In this document: positions 14,285-21,536 of the stretch, piece after piece | How positions within the stretch are numbered: the stretch's first letter is position 1 | Layout: every line of letters begins with the position of its first letter | Assembly (NCBI GenBank): GCA_017505505.1 | Contig: JAFVPA010000007.1 | Coordinates: 1-29,001, forward strand | Direction of reading: 5' to 3' | From: Oscillospiraceae bacterium | GTDB lineage: Bacteria; Bacillota_A; Clostridia; Oscillospirales; Oscillospiraceae | Length of the DNA: 29,001 nucleotides | The notes under the pieces: model-generated | What the model saw: only the letters and a program-made list of their open reading frames with translations | Database searches by the model: none | Told to the model about the DNA's origin: nothing | Position numbers and translations under genes: made by a program

Positions 14285-14786
14285 CGGAAAGCTCACCCTT
14301 CGGGAGATCGTGCTCTTCGGATTGCTTGGCGCCATGACCTTTGGCGCCAAGTATGTGATGAGCTTTTTGCCCAACGTTGAGCCGGTATCTCTGATGGTGA
14401 TGCTGTTTGCGGTGGTCTTCGGGAAAAAATGGGTGTATCCCGTTTACCTGTATGTGGCTATGGAGATCCTGTTTTACGGCATCAGCCTGTGGAACATCAA
14501 TTACCTGTATATCTGGGCGGTTCTGGCCATTGCGGCTACCTTTCTGCGGGATATGGAGCAGCCTCTGGCCTGGGCCCTGCTGTCGGGCGTTTACGGCCTT
14601 CTGTTCGGGGCCCTCTGCGGCATCGTGGATGTGTTCATCGGCGGATTCCCCTATGCCATTGCCAAATGGATCTCCGGGATCCCCTTCGATATCTCCCATT
14701 GCGTGGGCAACTTCTTCATCGCCCTGGTGCTGTTCAACCCCCTGCGGAGGCTGCTGGAGGGGCAGTATACCAAAATGTGCAGATGA
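14271..14786 (+). CDS. ECF transporter S component (B12-regulated)
   Basis: This 171-residue integral membrane protein has five or six helices: REIVLFGLLGAMTFGAKYVM near the start, VSLMVMLFAVVFG, YPVYLYVAMEILFYGISLW, WALLSGVYGLLFGALCGIVD, and a last helix CVGNFFIALVLF. This is the size and layout of energy-coupling factor S components. These bind a vitamin and pair with shared EcfA/A'/T subunits, which are not encoded here. Being behind a cobalamin riboswitch and coupled to a transcobalamin-like protein points to cobalamin or a precursor as substrate, similar in context to the predicted CblT-type transporters. Sequence alone does not identify the ligand. ATG 14271 lies inside the preceding gene, and no strong ribosome binding site is visible, so translational coupling is likely. 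Confidence 0.85.
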   Translation: MKRSDGKLTLREIVLFGLLGAMTFGAKYVMSFLPNVEPVSLMVMLFAVVFGKKWVYPVYLYVAMEILFYGISLWNINYLYIWAVLAIAATFLRDMEQPLAWALLSGVYGLLFGALCGIVDVFIGGFPYAIAKWISGIPFDISHCVGNFFIALVLFNPLRRLLEGQYTKMCR

Positions 14787-14799
14787 ATAAAAAGGTTTT

Positions 14800-14828
14800 G
14801 TAGGGGAGGGGCACTGCCCCTCCCCTGC
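14800..14828. repeat. partial family A arm
   Basis: GTAGGGGAGGGGCACTGCC continues into CCTCCCCTGC, forming one hairpin of the type found at the ends of family A elements (compare 17116). The matching distal arm is absent, so it looks like a remnant. Confidence 0.5.
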
Positions 14829-14863
14829 GGAGTGGGTATTCGATAAAGAATATTTGACAACAG

Positions 14864-14902
14864 AAAATCCGGCTTGCAGATGATTCTGCAAGCCGGATTT
14901 TT
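14864..14902. terminator. bidirectional terminator between convergent genes
   Basis: A perfect 15-bp stem AATCCGGCTTGCAGA / TCTGCAAGCCGGATT with a TGAT loop has A residues before it and T residues after it, so it can terminate from both sides. It serves the ECF S-component gene from the left and rqcP from the right. Its right edge overlaps the rqcP stop codon by two bases. Confidence 0.92.
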
Positions 14903-15140
14903 ATACCTCTTTGTACATCCCGGCGGCATCGTCCTTGCGGACGTTGTCTGCCACTTCCAGGACTTCTACTGCAACGGTGCGGGTGCCCATGGCAATCTCG
15001 ATCTTGTCGCCAACTTTTACATCGTAGCTGGCTTTGACCACCCGGCCGTTGACGCTGATGCGGCCGTTGTCGCAGGCTTCGTTGGCGACGGTGCGGCGCT
15101 TGATCAGGCGGGATACTTTCAAAAATTTGTCTAATCTCAT
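14901..15140 (-). CDS. rqcP: S4-domain RNA-binding protein RqcP (YabO)
   Basis: RqcP helps RqcH add C-terminal Ala tails to nascent chains on stalled 50S subunits. The 79-residue product is a single S4 domain: MRLDKFLKVSRLIKRRTVA, then GRISVNGRVVKASYDVKVGDKIEI and a short tail. ATG 15140 aligns with the invariant family start; a TTG at 15155 would overlap hup and add five residues. It lies 4 bases after the hup stop, so the two are co-transcribed from the hup promoter. hup and yabO neighbours occur together in many clostridia. The yabP-yabQ-divIC genes that usually follow are absent, since the locus ends at a bidirectional terminator. Confidence 0.93.
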   Translation of the reverse strand: MRLDKFLKVSRLIKRRTVANEACDNGRISVNGRVVKASYDVKVGDKIEIAMGTRTVAVEVLEVADNVRKDDAAGMYKEV

Positions 15141-15144
15141 AGGT

Positions 15145-15420
15145 TTACTTTGCAACGTTGTCCTTCAGGGCTTTGCTGGCCTTGAAGGCGGGGACACGGG
15201 TGGCGGGGATCTCGATGGCTTCCTTGGTATGGGGATTGCGGCCGACGCGGGCTTCCCGCTCCTTGGTTTCGAAGGTGCCGAAGCCGGAGAGCTGTACCTT
15301 CTCGCCCTTCACCAGAGCCAGCGTGATGGCATCAATGGCGGCGTTCAGGACCCGTTCGGTATCTTTTTTCGTCAGGCCTGCGTGCTCCGCGGCGATGGCG
15401 ATCAGTTCGGTTTTGTTCAT
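15145..15420 (-). CDS. hup: HU family DNA-binding protein
   Basis: HU is a nucleoid protein that bends and compacts DNA non-specifically. The 91-residue product has the full fold: MNKTELIAIAAEHAGLTKKD, the dimer helices with LNAAIDAI, VQLSGFGTFE, then the DNA-binding arm EREARVGRNPHTKE with the tip IEIPATRVPAFKASKALK. Size is canonical (90-92). Its ATG at 15420 is preceded by AGAGGATGCAGGA. A sigma-A promoter lies about 40 bases upstream, inside the gap after the SpoVB-like gene. High-expression codon use is evident. Confidence 0.96.
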   Translation of the reverse strand: MNKTELIAIAAEHAGLTKKDTERVLNAAIDAITLALVKGEKVQLSGFGTFETKEREARVGRNPHTKEAIEIPATRVPAFKASKALKDNVAK

Positions 15421-15456
15421 TCCTGCATCCTCTTTCCTAATACAAAAATCGGATTT

Positions 15457-15485
15457 AGATTAACATAACTTTCCGAAAAAAGCAA
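15457..15485 (-). promoter_or_regulatory. sigma-A promoter of hup-rqcP
   Basis: On the minus strand TTGCTT (15480-15485) and TAATCT (15457-15462) are separated by 17 bp, giving a leader of about 30 nt. Confidence 0.6.
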
Positions 15486-15503
15486 GTTATTTTTCAGGAA
15501 ATA

Positions 15504-17099
15504 TCACAATTTCAGAAGTTTTGCGATTTTTTCGCCCTTAGGCAGCAGCAAGCAGTCTTCCCGGGTGACTACCTTGATCTTCACGGCAGCCAGAACATAG
15601 GCAATTACGCCTACGGCGATGGGGGCACCGCAGAGGATCAGACGGCTGGTCAGGCCCAGCATCTTAAGGCCGGTGAAGGCACCAAAGACGAAGACACCCA
15701 TAATGAGGGCAGCCAGGAAGGGCCGCAGCAGGTTGCGCAGGATGGCAGGGGGATGGGGAAGCAATGTGCGGATGGAATAGATGTTCAGAACGGAGATCGC
15801 CAGGTAGCACAGCAGGGTGCCCACGGGGGTGCCTACGATGCCGATATTGGGGTTGCCCGTCAGGATAAACACGGCTGCCAGCTTCAGTACGCCGCCGAGG
15901 AGCATGTTGATGACGGGGCGGCCAGCGTAGCCGTGGGCCTGCATGATGGCGGTGGTCACCAGGACGACCGCGTTGAACATGATGGAGAAGCCCAGGATGG
16001 TCATAAGCCGGGTGGCCAGTACCAGATTATCCCCGGTGTAGCCGCCTAAAAGGGCGGTGACAGGCTCTGCCAGCAGGCCCAGACCGAAGGCGCAGGGCAT
16101 GGAGATCAGGCCGGTGATCCGGGCGGCGGATTCTTCGGTGGCCTTGGCCTCCGCGTCATTGCAGGTGGTGAGCTGGGCGGTGATGGCGGGGATAATGGAG
16201 ATGGTGATGGGAGTGATGAAGGAGCAGGGCATATTGAAAATGGTCTGGGTCATGCCGTAAATGCCCCGCATGGTGTCGGCAGCGGCCTGGGAATAGCCCA
16301 GATCCAGCAGGCGGCCCATGTAGATCTTGGTTTCCAGCATAGTCAAAAATTGCAGGCCCGCGCTGCCCAGGGTGATGGGAATGGCGATGATCAGCAATCC
16401 CTTGGCGGTATCGGAGAAGGTGCGGGGTTCTTCAGTGGTCTGGGGCAGGTCCGGATAGACTTTCCGGAAGCAGCCGAAGAGGTAGATGGAGGACACCAGG
16501 CAGCTGGCCGTGACACCCAGGATGGCACCGCCTGCGGCCAGAGCCACACTGTTTGTGGTCTTCAGCAGCAGCCAGGCGGCGATGATGCCTACGATGAGCT
16601 TGACCACGGCTTCCAGCACCTGGGAAATGGAGGTGGGGAGCATGTTGCTCTGGCCCTGGAAGAAGCCCCGGAAGGTGCTCATGATGCAGATCAGCAGCAC
16701 ACAGGGGCCAAGGCAGCCGATGGCGGCCCAGGCATCCGGCTGGTTCTGGAATGCTGCCAGCTGACGGCAGAAGAGGGTCATCAGCAGGGTGCCGGTGATA
16801 CCCAAGGCCAGGAAGATTCCCCGGGCAGTATTGTAGATCCGGCGGACCTGGTTATAGTGCTTGAGGGAGCTGGCCTGGGAGATCATACGGCTCATGGCCA
16901 CAGGCAGGCCTGCGGTGGAGATCATCAGCAGAACATTGTAAATTTCGTAGGCGGTATTAAAATAACCGAAGCCCTGTTCACCGATGATGGCATTCAGCGG
17001 GATCTTATACAGTGCGCCGATGACCTTGACAATGGCGGTAGCCATGGCAAGCAATGCGGTGCCCTGCAGGAAGTTTTGCTTTTTCTGAGATTCGGACAT
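15504..17099 (-). CDS. SpoVB/YabM-like MOP-superfamily flippase
   Basis: This 531-residue membrane protein of the polysaccharide biosynthesis/MOP exporter family has about 14 helices. Family features include GTALLAMATAIVKVIGALYKIPL at the start, IGEQGFGYFNTAYEIYNVLL, ISTAGLPVAMSRMIS, and LRGFFQGQ-type FRGFFQGQSNMLPTSISQ. Members flip lipid-linked precursors; SpoVB supports spore cortex synthesis and YabM is a near relative. ATG 17099 has AAGGAGT 7 bases upstream. In Bacillus the order is yabM-mazG-yabO and in many clostridia hup intervenes; here mazG is missing while hup and rqcP follow. A family A repeat separates it from the upstream amidohydrolase gene. Confidence 0.9.
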   Translation of the reverse strand: MSESQKKQNFLQGTALLAMATAIVKVIGALYKIPLNAIIGEQGFGYFNTAYEIYNVLLMISTAGLPVAMSRMISQASSLKHYNQVRRIYNTARGIFLALGITGTLLMTLFCRQLAAFQNQPDAWAAIGCLGPCVLLICIMSTFRGFFQGQSNMLPTSISQVLEAVVKLIVGIIAAWLLLKTTNSVALAAGGAILGVTASCLVSSIYLFGCFRKVYPDLPQTTEEPRTFSDTAKGLLIIAIPITLGSAGLQFLTMLETKIYMGRLLDLGYSQAAADTMRGIYGMTQTIFNMPCSFITPITISIIPAITAQLTTCNDAEAKATEESAARITGLISMPCAFGLGLLAEPVTALLGGYTGDNLVLATRLMTILGFSIMFNAVVLVTTAIMQAHGYAGRPVINMLLGGVLKLAAVFILTGNPNIGIVGTPVGTLLCYLAISVLNIYSIRTLLPHPPAILRNLLRPFLAALIMGVFVFGAFTGLKMLGLTSRLILCGAPIAVGVIAYVLAAVKIKVVTREDCLLLPKGEKIAKLLKL

Positions 17100-17115
17100 G
17101 GAAAGACTCCTTTTA

Positions 17116-17256
17116 GTAGGGGAGGGTCTTGACCCTCCCGGTGATTTTGGGAACAAAATCACATCGTCGCAGACGATCATCCGTGTTGTTTATTTCCCTT
17201 TGGGAAATCCCAAATTGCAATGCAATTTGGGCGGGAGGGTCAAGACCCTCCCCTAC
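17116..17256. repeat. family A element, 141-bp variant
   Basis: The arms GTAGGGGAGGGTCTTGACC and GGTCAAGACCCTCCCCTAC (18 or more paired bases) enclose a core with its own hairpins (GATTTTG-GGAA-CAAAATC and CCCAAATTGC-AAT-GCAATTTGGG). The outer six bases match other family A copies, but arm and core sequences differ. Its right end supplies the TAG stop codon of the amidohydrolase gene. Confidence 0.85.
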
Positions 17257-18581
17257 GAATTTTGGGTGTAGGTTTCTTCAAACAGCTTGGGGATGGCGTA
17301 GGTAGTTAGTTCTTCCACCACTTCCTTCAGGTCGATGGTGGGGAAGTGGCCGTTCTGATAGAGAATGTTGCCCCGAACCATGGTCAGGGCTACGTCGCCG
17401 CCTTTGGCGGACCAGACAAGGCCGTTGAGGACATTGTGGCAGGGCATCAGGTGGGGGGCGGAGAAGTCGATGAGGGCGATATCCGCATCCATACCCACCT
17501 GCAGCATACCGCACTGGGTGCTTCGGCCCTGGGCCTGGGCTCCGGTGACGGTGGCCATCATCAGGGCGGCGGAGGAGGGCAGGGAGGCGGGGTCGCCGCT
17601 TTCTTTTCTTGCATCCATGGCGGCGAAGCGCAGCACCTCGAACATATCCAGGTTGCCGCATTCGATGGCACCGCCGGTGCCCAGGGCCACGTTCATGCCG
17701 GACTTGACACAGTCCAGAATGGGGGTGGATCTCTGTCCGGATTTATAAGCGGCCAGGGGCGTGGCCACAGCGGAAACCTTCTTCTTACCAAGAAGTTTAC
17801 GCTCGAAGTCTTCCAAATATGTACAGCCTGCGGCGGTGGCGGGGACGGCGAAGACATTGTGGCAGTTTAACAGCTCGCCGGGACCCATACCGGTGCGGTC
17901 CATGCAGGACTCGGCTTCGGCTTTGGACTCAGCCAGATGCAGCTGCATGCCAAGGCCCTGTTCGCTGGCATAGCCCGCCAGGGCTTCCCAGAGCTTGTAG
18001 TTGCTGGTGTATTCGGCATAAATGCCTGCATCGATCTTGATGCGGCCGTTGTCGTAGTCATGCCACTTGTTTACGACCTTTACCAGCTCCTGGCACTGCT
18101 CATCGGTGTCGAAGTCAAAGTCCTCGTTTTCGTCAATGAAGCGGTAGGCGGAAAGGGCCAGATTGGCTTTGATACCGGACTGGGCCACGGCTTCGGCGGT
18201 GGCATTTGGGTAGTAGTACAGGTCGGAGACGGAGGTGACGCCGAAGCGCAGGCATTCGGCGATGGACAGCAGGGCGGCTGCTTTTGCGCTGCGGGAGTCC
18301 ATCTTGGCCTCCTTCTGCAGCAGGGCCTGGAGGGCTTCGGTATTACCCAGGTCATCGGTATAGCTGCGCAGGCCGGAGGTTGCCAGGTGGGTATGGCAGT
18401 TGATGAGGCCGGGGATGGCTACCATGCCGGTGCCGTCGATGATGGTCCTGGGCTGCTCCTTGGGAGCGGATTTTTCAATGGAGACGATCTTGCCGTTTTC
18501 GATGCCGATGTAGGCGCCGAAGATCACATCCATTTTGGGATTCATGGTCACAGCGGTGACATTGGAAATTAGGGTGTCCAA
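17253..18581 (-). CDS. amidohydrolase-family protein, active site degenerate
   Basis: This 442-residue protein resembles the SAH/5'-methylthioadenosine deaminase branch of the amidohydrolase superfamily: IPGLINCHTHLATSGLRSYTDDL, LRFGVTSVSDLYYY, LHLAESKAEAESCMDRTG, ATVTGAQAQG, and VGMDADIALIDF. The first metal pair (His63, His65), His215 and Glu218 are kept. However, the expected AAHCV motif reads AAGCT (Gly252), and the expected GTDG metal ligand Asp reads GTGG (Gly303). The HNPxSN loop is also replaced, by ATPLAA. The enzyme is probably inactive or has another role. The TTG start at 18581 has AAGGAAG about 9 bases upstream. Repeats flank it on both sides, and its stop codon is part of one of them. 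Confidence 0.82.
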   Translation of the reverse strand: MDTLISNVTAVTMNPKMDVIFGAYIGIENGKIVSIEKSAPKEQPRTIIDGTGMVAIPGLINCHTHLATSGLRSYTDDLGNTEALQALLQKEAKMDSRSAKAAALLSIAECLRFGVTSVSDLYYYPNATAEAVAQSGIKANLALSAYRFIDENEDFDFDTDEQCQELVKVVNKWHDYDNGRIKIDAGIYAEYTSNYKLWEALAGYASEQGLGMQLHLAESKAEAESCMDRTGMGPGELLNCHNVFAVPATAAGCTYLEDFERKLLGKKKVSAVATPLAAYKSGQRSTPILDCVKSGMNVALGTGGAIECGNLDMFEVLRFAAMDARKESGDPASLPSSAALMMATVTGAQAQGRSTQCGMLQVGMDADIALIDFSAPHLMPCHNVLNGLVWSAKGGDVALTMVRGNILYQNGHFPTIDLKEVVEELTTYAIPKLFEETYTQNS

Positions 18582-18610
18582 AGGGATACTTCCTTTCGTA
18601 GGAAAATAAG

Positions 18611-18760
18611 GCTTCTCCTTGAGGAGAAGCTGTCAGCGGAGCTGACTGATGAGGTGTACAGTACAAGTTGCGCCAGAGTAGGGCTTGCGGTGAGATGGTA
18701 CTGCGTTAACACCTCATCCGTCTCGCCTTTGGCGAGCCACCTTCTCCTCAAGGAGAAGGC
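18611..18760. repeat. family D inverted-repeat element (about 150 bp)
   Basis: A left arm of about 46 bp (GCTTCTCCTTGAGGAGAAGC, then a CAGC-GGA-GCTG hairpin and GATGAGGTG) pairs imperfectly with the right arm (CACCTCATC, then GCC-TTT-GGC and CCTTCTCCTCAAGGAGAAGG). The unpaired core is about 55 bp. Only one copy is in the window. Its right end touches the hemZ stop codon. Confidence 0.85.
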
Positions 18761-18761
18761 T

Positions 18762-20183
18762 TTACTTCATCAATGCAAACAATTCTTCCTTCTGCCGCAG
18801 AACATCGTCGATCATTTCGATGTACTGTTCCGGGAATTTGGGGTTGTGGAAGCGCTTCAGGGTGCCGTCGGGGAAATTGACCTTGTTCATGCCGCCGCCG
18901 CCCAGGGAGAGGATGGTGTGGACCTCCTCCATCATGTAGATGTTGTACAGGCAGTCCAAATTATCCCGGCTCCAGCCTACGTTTTCGAAGGAGCCCGACA
19001 TGTATTTCTGACGGTAGAGGTAGTAGGGCTTGTAGCCCAAGCTACGCAGGGTTTGGTTGGCGTAGTCCACCATGGCGGTGACTTCTCCGGCGGTGGACAG
19101 GCCTTCCCGCTTTTCGAAAAGGTCGGCACCTTTTTTCAGGGCCAGGGTGTGGACGGTGATGTTGGCGGGGTCCAGGGCGGCGACAGCGTCCAGAGAACGC
19201 TTGAAACCGTCAAAGTTATCCTGGGGCAGGCCGGCGATCAGGTCCATGTTGATGGCCTTGAACCCGGCCTCTATGGCTTCTCCGTAGGCCCGGACCACAT
19301 CGGCGGCCTTGTGGGGCCGTCCGCAGGCCCGGAGCACATGATCCTCCATGGTCTGGGGGTTGATGCTCATGCGGTCGGCACCGTGCTGACGGATGGTGCG
19401 CAGCTTCTCGGCATCCAGTGTGTCGGGACGGCCGCCTTCCACGGTGAATTCGATGCACCGGGAAAGGTCGAAGGAATCCCGGATGGCATCCAGCAGGTAG
19501 GCCATCTGAGGCGTGGACAGGGTGGTGGGGGTGCCTCCGCCGATGTAGATGGTGCGCACCTGTTTGCCCGAGTCGGCCAGCAGCTTTCCGGTATAGGTCA
19601 GTTCCTTGGTGAGGGCATTTAAGTAGGGGTCCAGAAGCTCTGTCTTTTTACCGATGGTGCGGCTGACGAAGCTGCAATAGGTGCAGCGGGTGGGACAGAA
19701 GGGGATGCCCACATACAAGGACAGGTCGCTGGGCTGCAGCAGTTTGGCGGCCTCCACCGTGGAGATGGAACAATCCACCGCCAGTTTGCGGCGCTCTTCG
19801 GTGACGTAGTAGACATCCTTCATCAGCTTGTCTGCTGATTTGGGAGTACCGCCTTCCAGCATATGCCTGGTGGTGATCTTGGTGGGCCGGACACCGGCCA
19901 GAGCGCCCCAGGCGGGAATGCTGGGCAGAAGCTGGGCAGCCGCCAGGTAATAGCTCTGCTGCAAGGCACGGCGGCGCAGGCGTACCGTTTCCTCCGCGGC
20001 TTTGATGCGGCGGGAGGCGGTGGCGGTCTTGCCGTTTATGGTGATCTTTGCGGAGGCTGTCAGCCAAACCTTACCCCGGTGGAGGGTGGAGAAGGCTTCT
20101 CCTTCTGTGCCCTCGGGGAACAGGGCCATTTGCAGCTGCTCCACGGCATAACGGTCATCATGACCGGTGAGTGTCAGTTTCAT
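18762..20183 (-). CDS. hemZ: HemZ-like radical SAM coproporphyrinogen dehydrogenase
   Basis: This 473-residue radical SAM protein of the HemN/HemZ family would make protoporphyrinogen IX from coproporphyrinogen III without oxygen. The cluster motif is Cys163-x3-Cys167-x2-Cys170 (IPFCPTRCTYCSF). It is followed by YIGGGTPTTL, the ENPQT-type SINPQTMEDHVL, and NMDLIAGLPQDNFD. The long N-terminal domain before the motif (about 150 residues) and the C-terminal SGSFENVGWSRD set HemZ apart from HemN and HemW. True HemZ activity in this organism is not proven, since no other heme gene is visible. ATG 20183 has GAGGAAA upstream; an upstream in-frame extension runs into a repeat and is rejected. The gene lies in the conserved relA-dtd-MBL-hemZ order. 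Confidence 0.88.
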   Translation of the reverse strand: MKLTLTGHDDRYAVEQLQMALFPEGTEGEAFSTLHRGKVWLTASAKITINGKTATASRRIKAAEETVRLRRRALQQSYYLAAAQLLPSIPAWGALAGVRPTKITTRHMLEGGTPKSADKLMKDVYYVTEERRKLAVDCSISTVEAAKLLQPSDLSLYVGIPFCPTRCTYCSFVSRTIGKKTELLDPYLNALTKELTYTGKLLADSGKQVRTIYIGGGTPTTLSTPQMAYLLDAIRDSFDLSRCIEFTVEGGRPDTLDAEKLRTIRQHGADRMSINPQTMEDHVLRACGRPHKAADVVRAYGEAIEAGFKAINMDLIAGLPQDNFDGFKRSLDAVAALDPANITVHTLALKKGADLFEKREGLSTAGEVTAMVDYANQTLRSLGYKPYYLYRQKYMSGSFENVGWSRDNLDCLYNIYMMEEVHTILSLGGGGMNKVNFPDGTLKRFHNPKFPEQYIEMIDDVLRQKEELFALMK

Positions 20184-20204
20184 AGAGTTTCCTCGGATGA
20201 TTGC

Positions 20205-20306
20205 AGTCATTGCGAGCCAGTGCTCACACTGGCGTGGCAATCTCCCTAAGGTTTCGGAAAACTAGGGGGATTGCCACACCAGTCTGCGGACTGGTTCGCA
20301 ATGACA
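20205..20306. repeat. family C-related short element
   Basis: GTCATTGCGAGCCAGTG is answered by CTGGTTCGCAATGAC, and GTGGCAATC by GATTGCCAC, as in the 200-bp family C copies. The outer 13-bp ends and their adjoining sequence are missing, leaving about 102 bp. Arms contain CCAGTG-CTCA-CACTGG-like hairpins. Confidence 0.8.
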
Positions 20307-20315
20307 TGCACGTTT

Positions 20316-20906
20316 TTATCTCATGTAGGGATTATACTTCTTTTCGTCCCGCAAGGTTGTCGAACCGCCGTGGCCGGGGAGGACCCAGAGGTTGCCTTCG
20401 ATAGAGGCGAGGCGTTTCAGGGACTGCAAAATGGTGGCCCAGTCGCCGCCGGGCAGATCCGTGCGGCCGCAGGAGCCCTCGAAGAGGGTGTCGCCGGAAA
20501 TGAGGGTGTTTTCCACCAGCAGGCAGACGGAACCGGGGGTATGGCCGGGGGTGTGCAGGATGGCAATATCCAGGCCTGCCAGGTGCAGCTGTGTGCCCTC
20601 GGTGTAGGTTTTGGTATAGTACAGGGGGCCTGCGGTCATCATGGGGGGCATGGCCAGGTCGGCGGGGTGGATGTATACCTCACAGCCGGTTTCTGCTGCC
20701 AGCTCTTTTACACCGCCTACATGGTCGAAATGGCCGTGGGTCAGCAGGATGGCTTCCAGCTCTAAACCCAGAGCATCCAGCTTGTCCAGGACCACATCCG
20801 GGGTATAGCCGGGGTCGATGACACAGCAGGTTTTGGAAGCTTCCTCATGGATAATATAGCAGTTGGTCTGGTAAGCGCCTAAGGCAAGGGCGTGGACTTT
20901 TAACAC
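20316..20906 (-). CDS. MBL-fold metallohydrolase, glyoxalase II-like
   Basis: This 196-residue single-domain metallo-beta-lactamase fold protein has all the ligands: THGHFDH (His57, His59, Asp61, His62), HTPGHTPGS, SGDTLFEGSCGRTDLPGG with the bridging Asp, and a final LPGHGG. The pattern is that of the short glyoxalase II-like hydrolases (YqgX/GloB type) in Firmicutes; the substrate is unknown. The GTG start at 20906 has AAGGAGG 8 bases upstream. It lies in the conserved relA-dtd-MBL-hemZ run, 70 bases after dtd with an AT-rich palindrome between, and is probably co-transcribed from the recJ promoter. Confidence 0.92.
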   Translation of the reverse strand: MLKVHALALGAYQTNCYIIHEEASKTCCVIDPGYTPDVVLDKLDALGLELEAILLTHGHFDHVGGVKELAAETGCEVYIHPADLAMPPMMTAGPLYYTKTYTEGTQLHLAGLDIAILHTPGHTPGSVCLLVENTLISGDTLFEGSCGRTDLPGGDWATILQSLKRLASIEGNLWVLPGHGGSTTLRDEKKYNPYMR

Positions 20907-20920
20907 GGAAATTCCTCCTT

Positions 20921-20974
20921 GAAATGCTAAATGCTAAATTGACTGTCATTCAGCATTTAGCATTTATCATTTCG
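20921..20974. repeat. family E palindrome between dtd and the MBL gene
   Basis: GAAATGCTAAATGCTAAATTGA faces the complementary TCAGCATTTAGCATTTATCATTTC-type arm, making an AT-rich hairpin of about 54 bp. It shares ATGCTAAATG units with 21457-21536 on the other side of dtd. There is no U-run of terminator quality. Confidence 0.75.
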
Positions 20975-20976
20975 CA

Positions 20977-21444
20977 CTATTTGCGGCGGGGGGTGTCCAT
21001 CAGCTGATCGGTGTCCAGGATCAGGGTAACGGGGCCGTCGTTGATGGATTCCACCTTCATGTCGGCACCGAATTCGCCGTGCTGGGGAGGGTAGCCCAGT
21101 TCGGCGCAGATGGACAGAAATTTTTCATACAGGGCGTTGCCCAGTTCGGGACCGGCGGCGTCGGTGAAGCTGGGGCGGCGGCCCTTGCGGCAGTTGCCGT
21201 AGAGGGTGAACTGGCTCACTACCAGGACTTCGCCGCCAACAGCGTCCAGCCCCAGGTTCATTTTGCCGTTTTCATCCTCAAAAACACGAAGGCCCAGGGC
21301 CTTTTCGGCAAGATAACGGCATTCCTTTTCCGTATCCTCCGGGCCAACGCCCAGCAGGATCAGAAAACCTTTGCCGATTTTTCCGTTCACGCGGCCGTCA
21401 ATGGTGACGGAGGCGGATTTGACTCGGGTAAGTACAGCGCGCAT
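20977..21444 (-). CDS. dtd: D-aminoacyl-tRNA deacylase
   Basis: Dtd removes D-amino acids (and some glycine) from mischarged tRNA. The 155-residue protein has the two invariant motifs, SQFTLYGN (77-84) and NDGPVT (135-140), plus MRAVLTRVKSASV at the start and the FGADMKVE strand. Length is typical (about 145-155). ATG 21444 has AAAGGAG 7 bases upstream. It follows relA, as in most Firmicutes, but is flanked on both sides by AT-rich palindromes of the same family. Confidence 0.97.
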   Translation of the reverse strand: MRAVLTRVKSASVTIDGRVNGKIGKGFLILLGVGPEDTEKECRYLAEKALGLRVFEDENGKMNLGLDAVGGEVLVVSQFTLYGNCRKGRRPSFTDAAGPELGNALYEKFLSICAELGYPPQHGEFGADMKVESINDGPVTLILDTDQLMDTPRRK

Positions 21445-21456
21445 AATATCTCCTTT

Positions 21457-21536
21457 AATGCAGAATGCTAAATTCTAAATGCTAAATGTACGGATGATCC
21501 ATTTAGCATTTATCATTCAGCATTTTGCATTTTAAT
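21457..21536. repeat. family E palindrome between relA and dtd
   Basis: AATGCAGAATGCTAAATTC and CTAAATGCTAAATG on the left are complementary to CATTTAGCATTTATC and ATTCAGCATTTTGCATT on the right, with an 11-base loop. The hairpin of about 80 bp fills the whole gap between the relA stop and the dtd ribosome binding site. Confidence 0.8.

Noticed and set aside
20184..20240. Upstream in-frame extension of hemZ
   Set aside because: It runs into a family C-related repeat and has no ribosome site; the homologous N-terminus begins at 20183.
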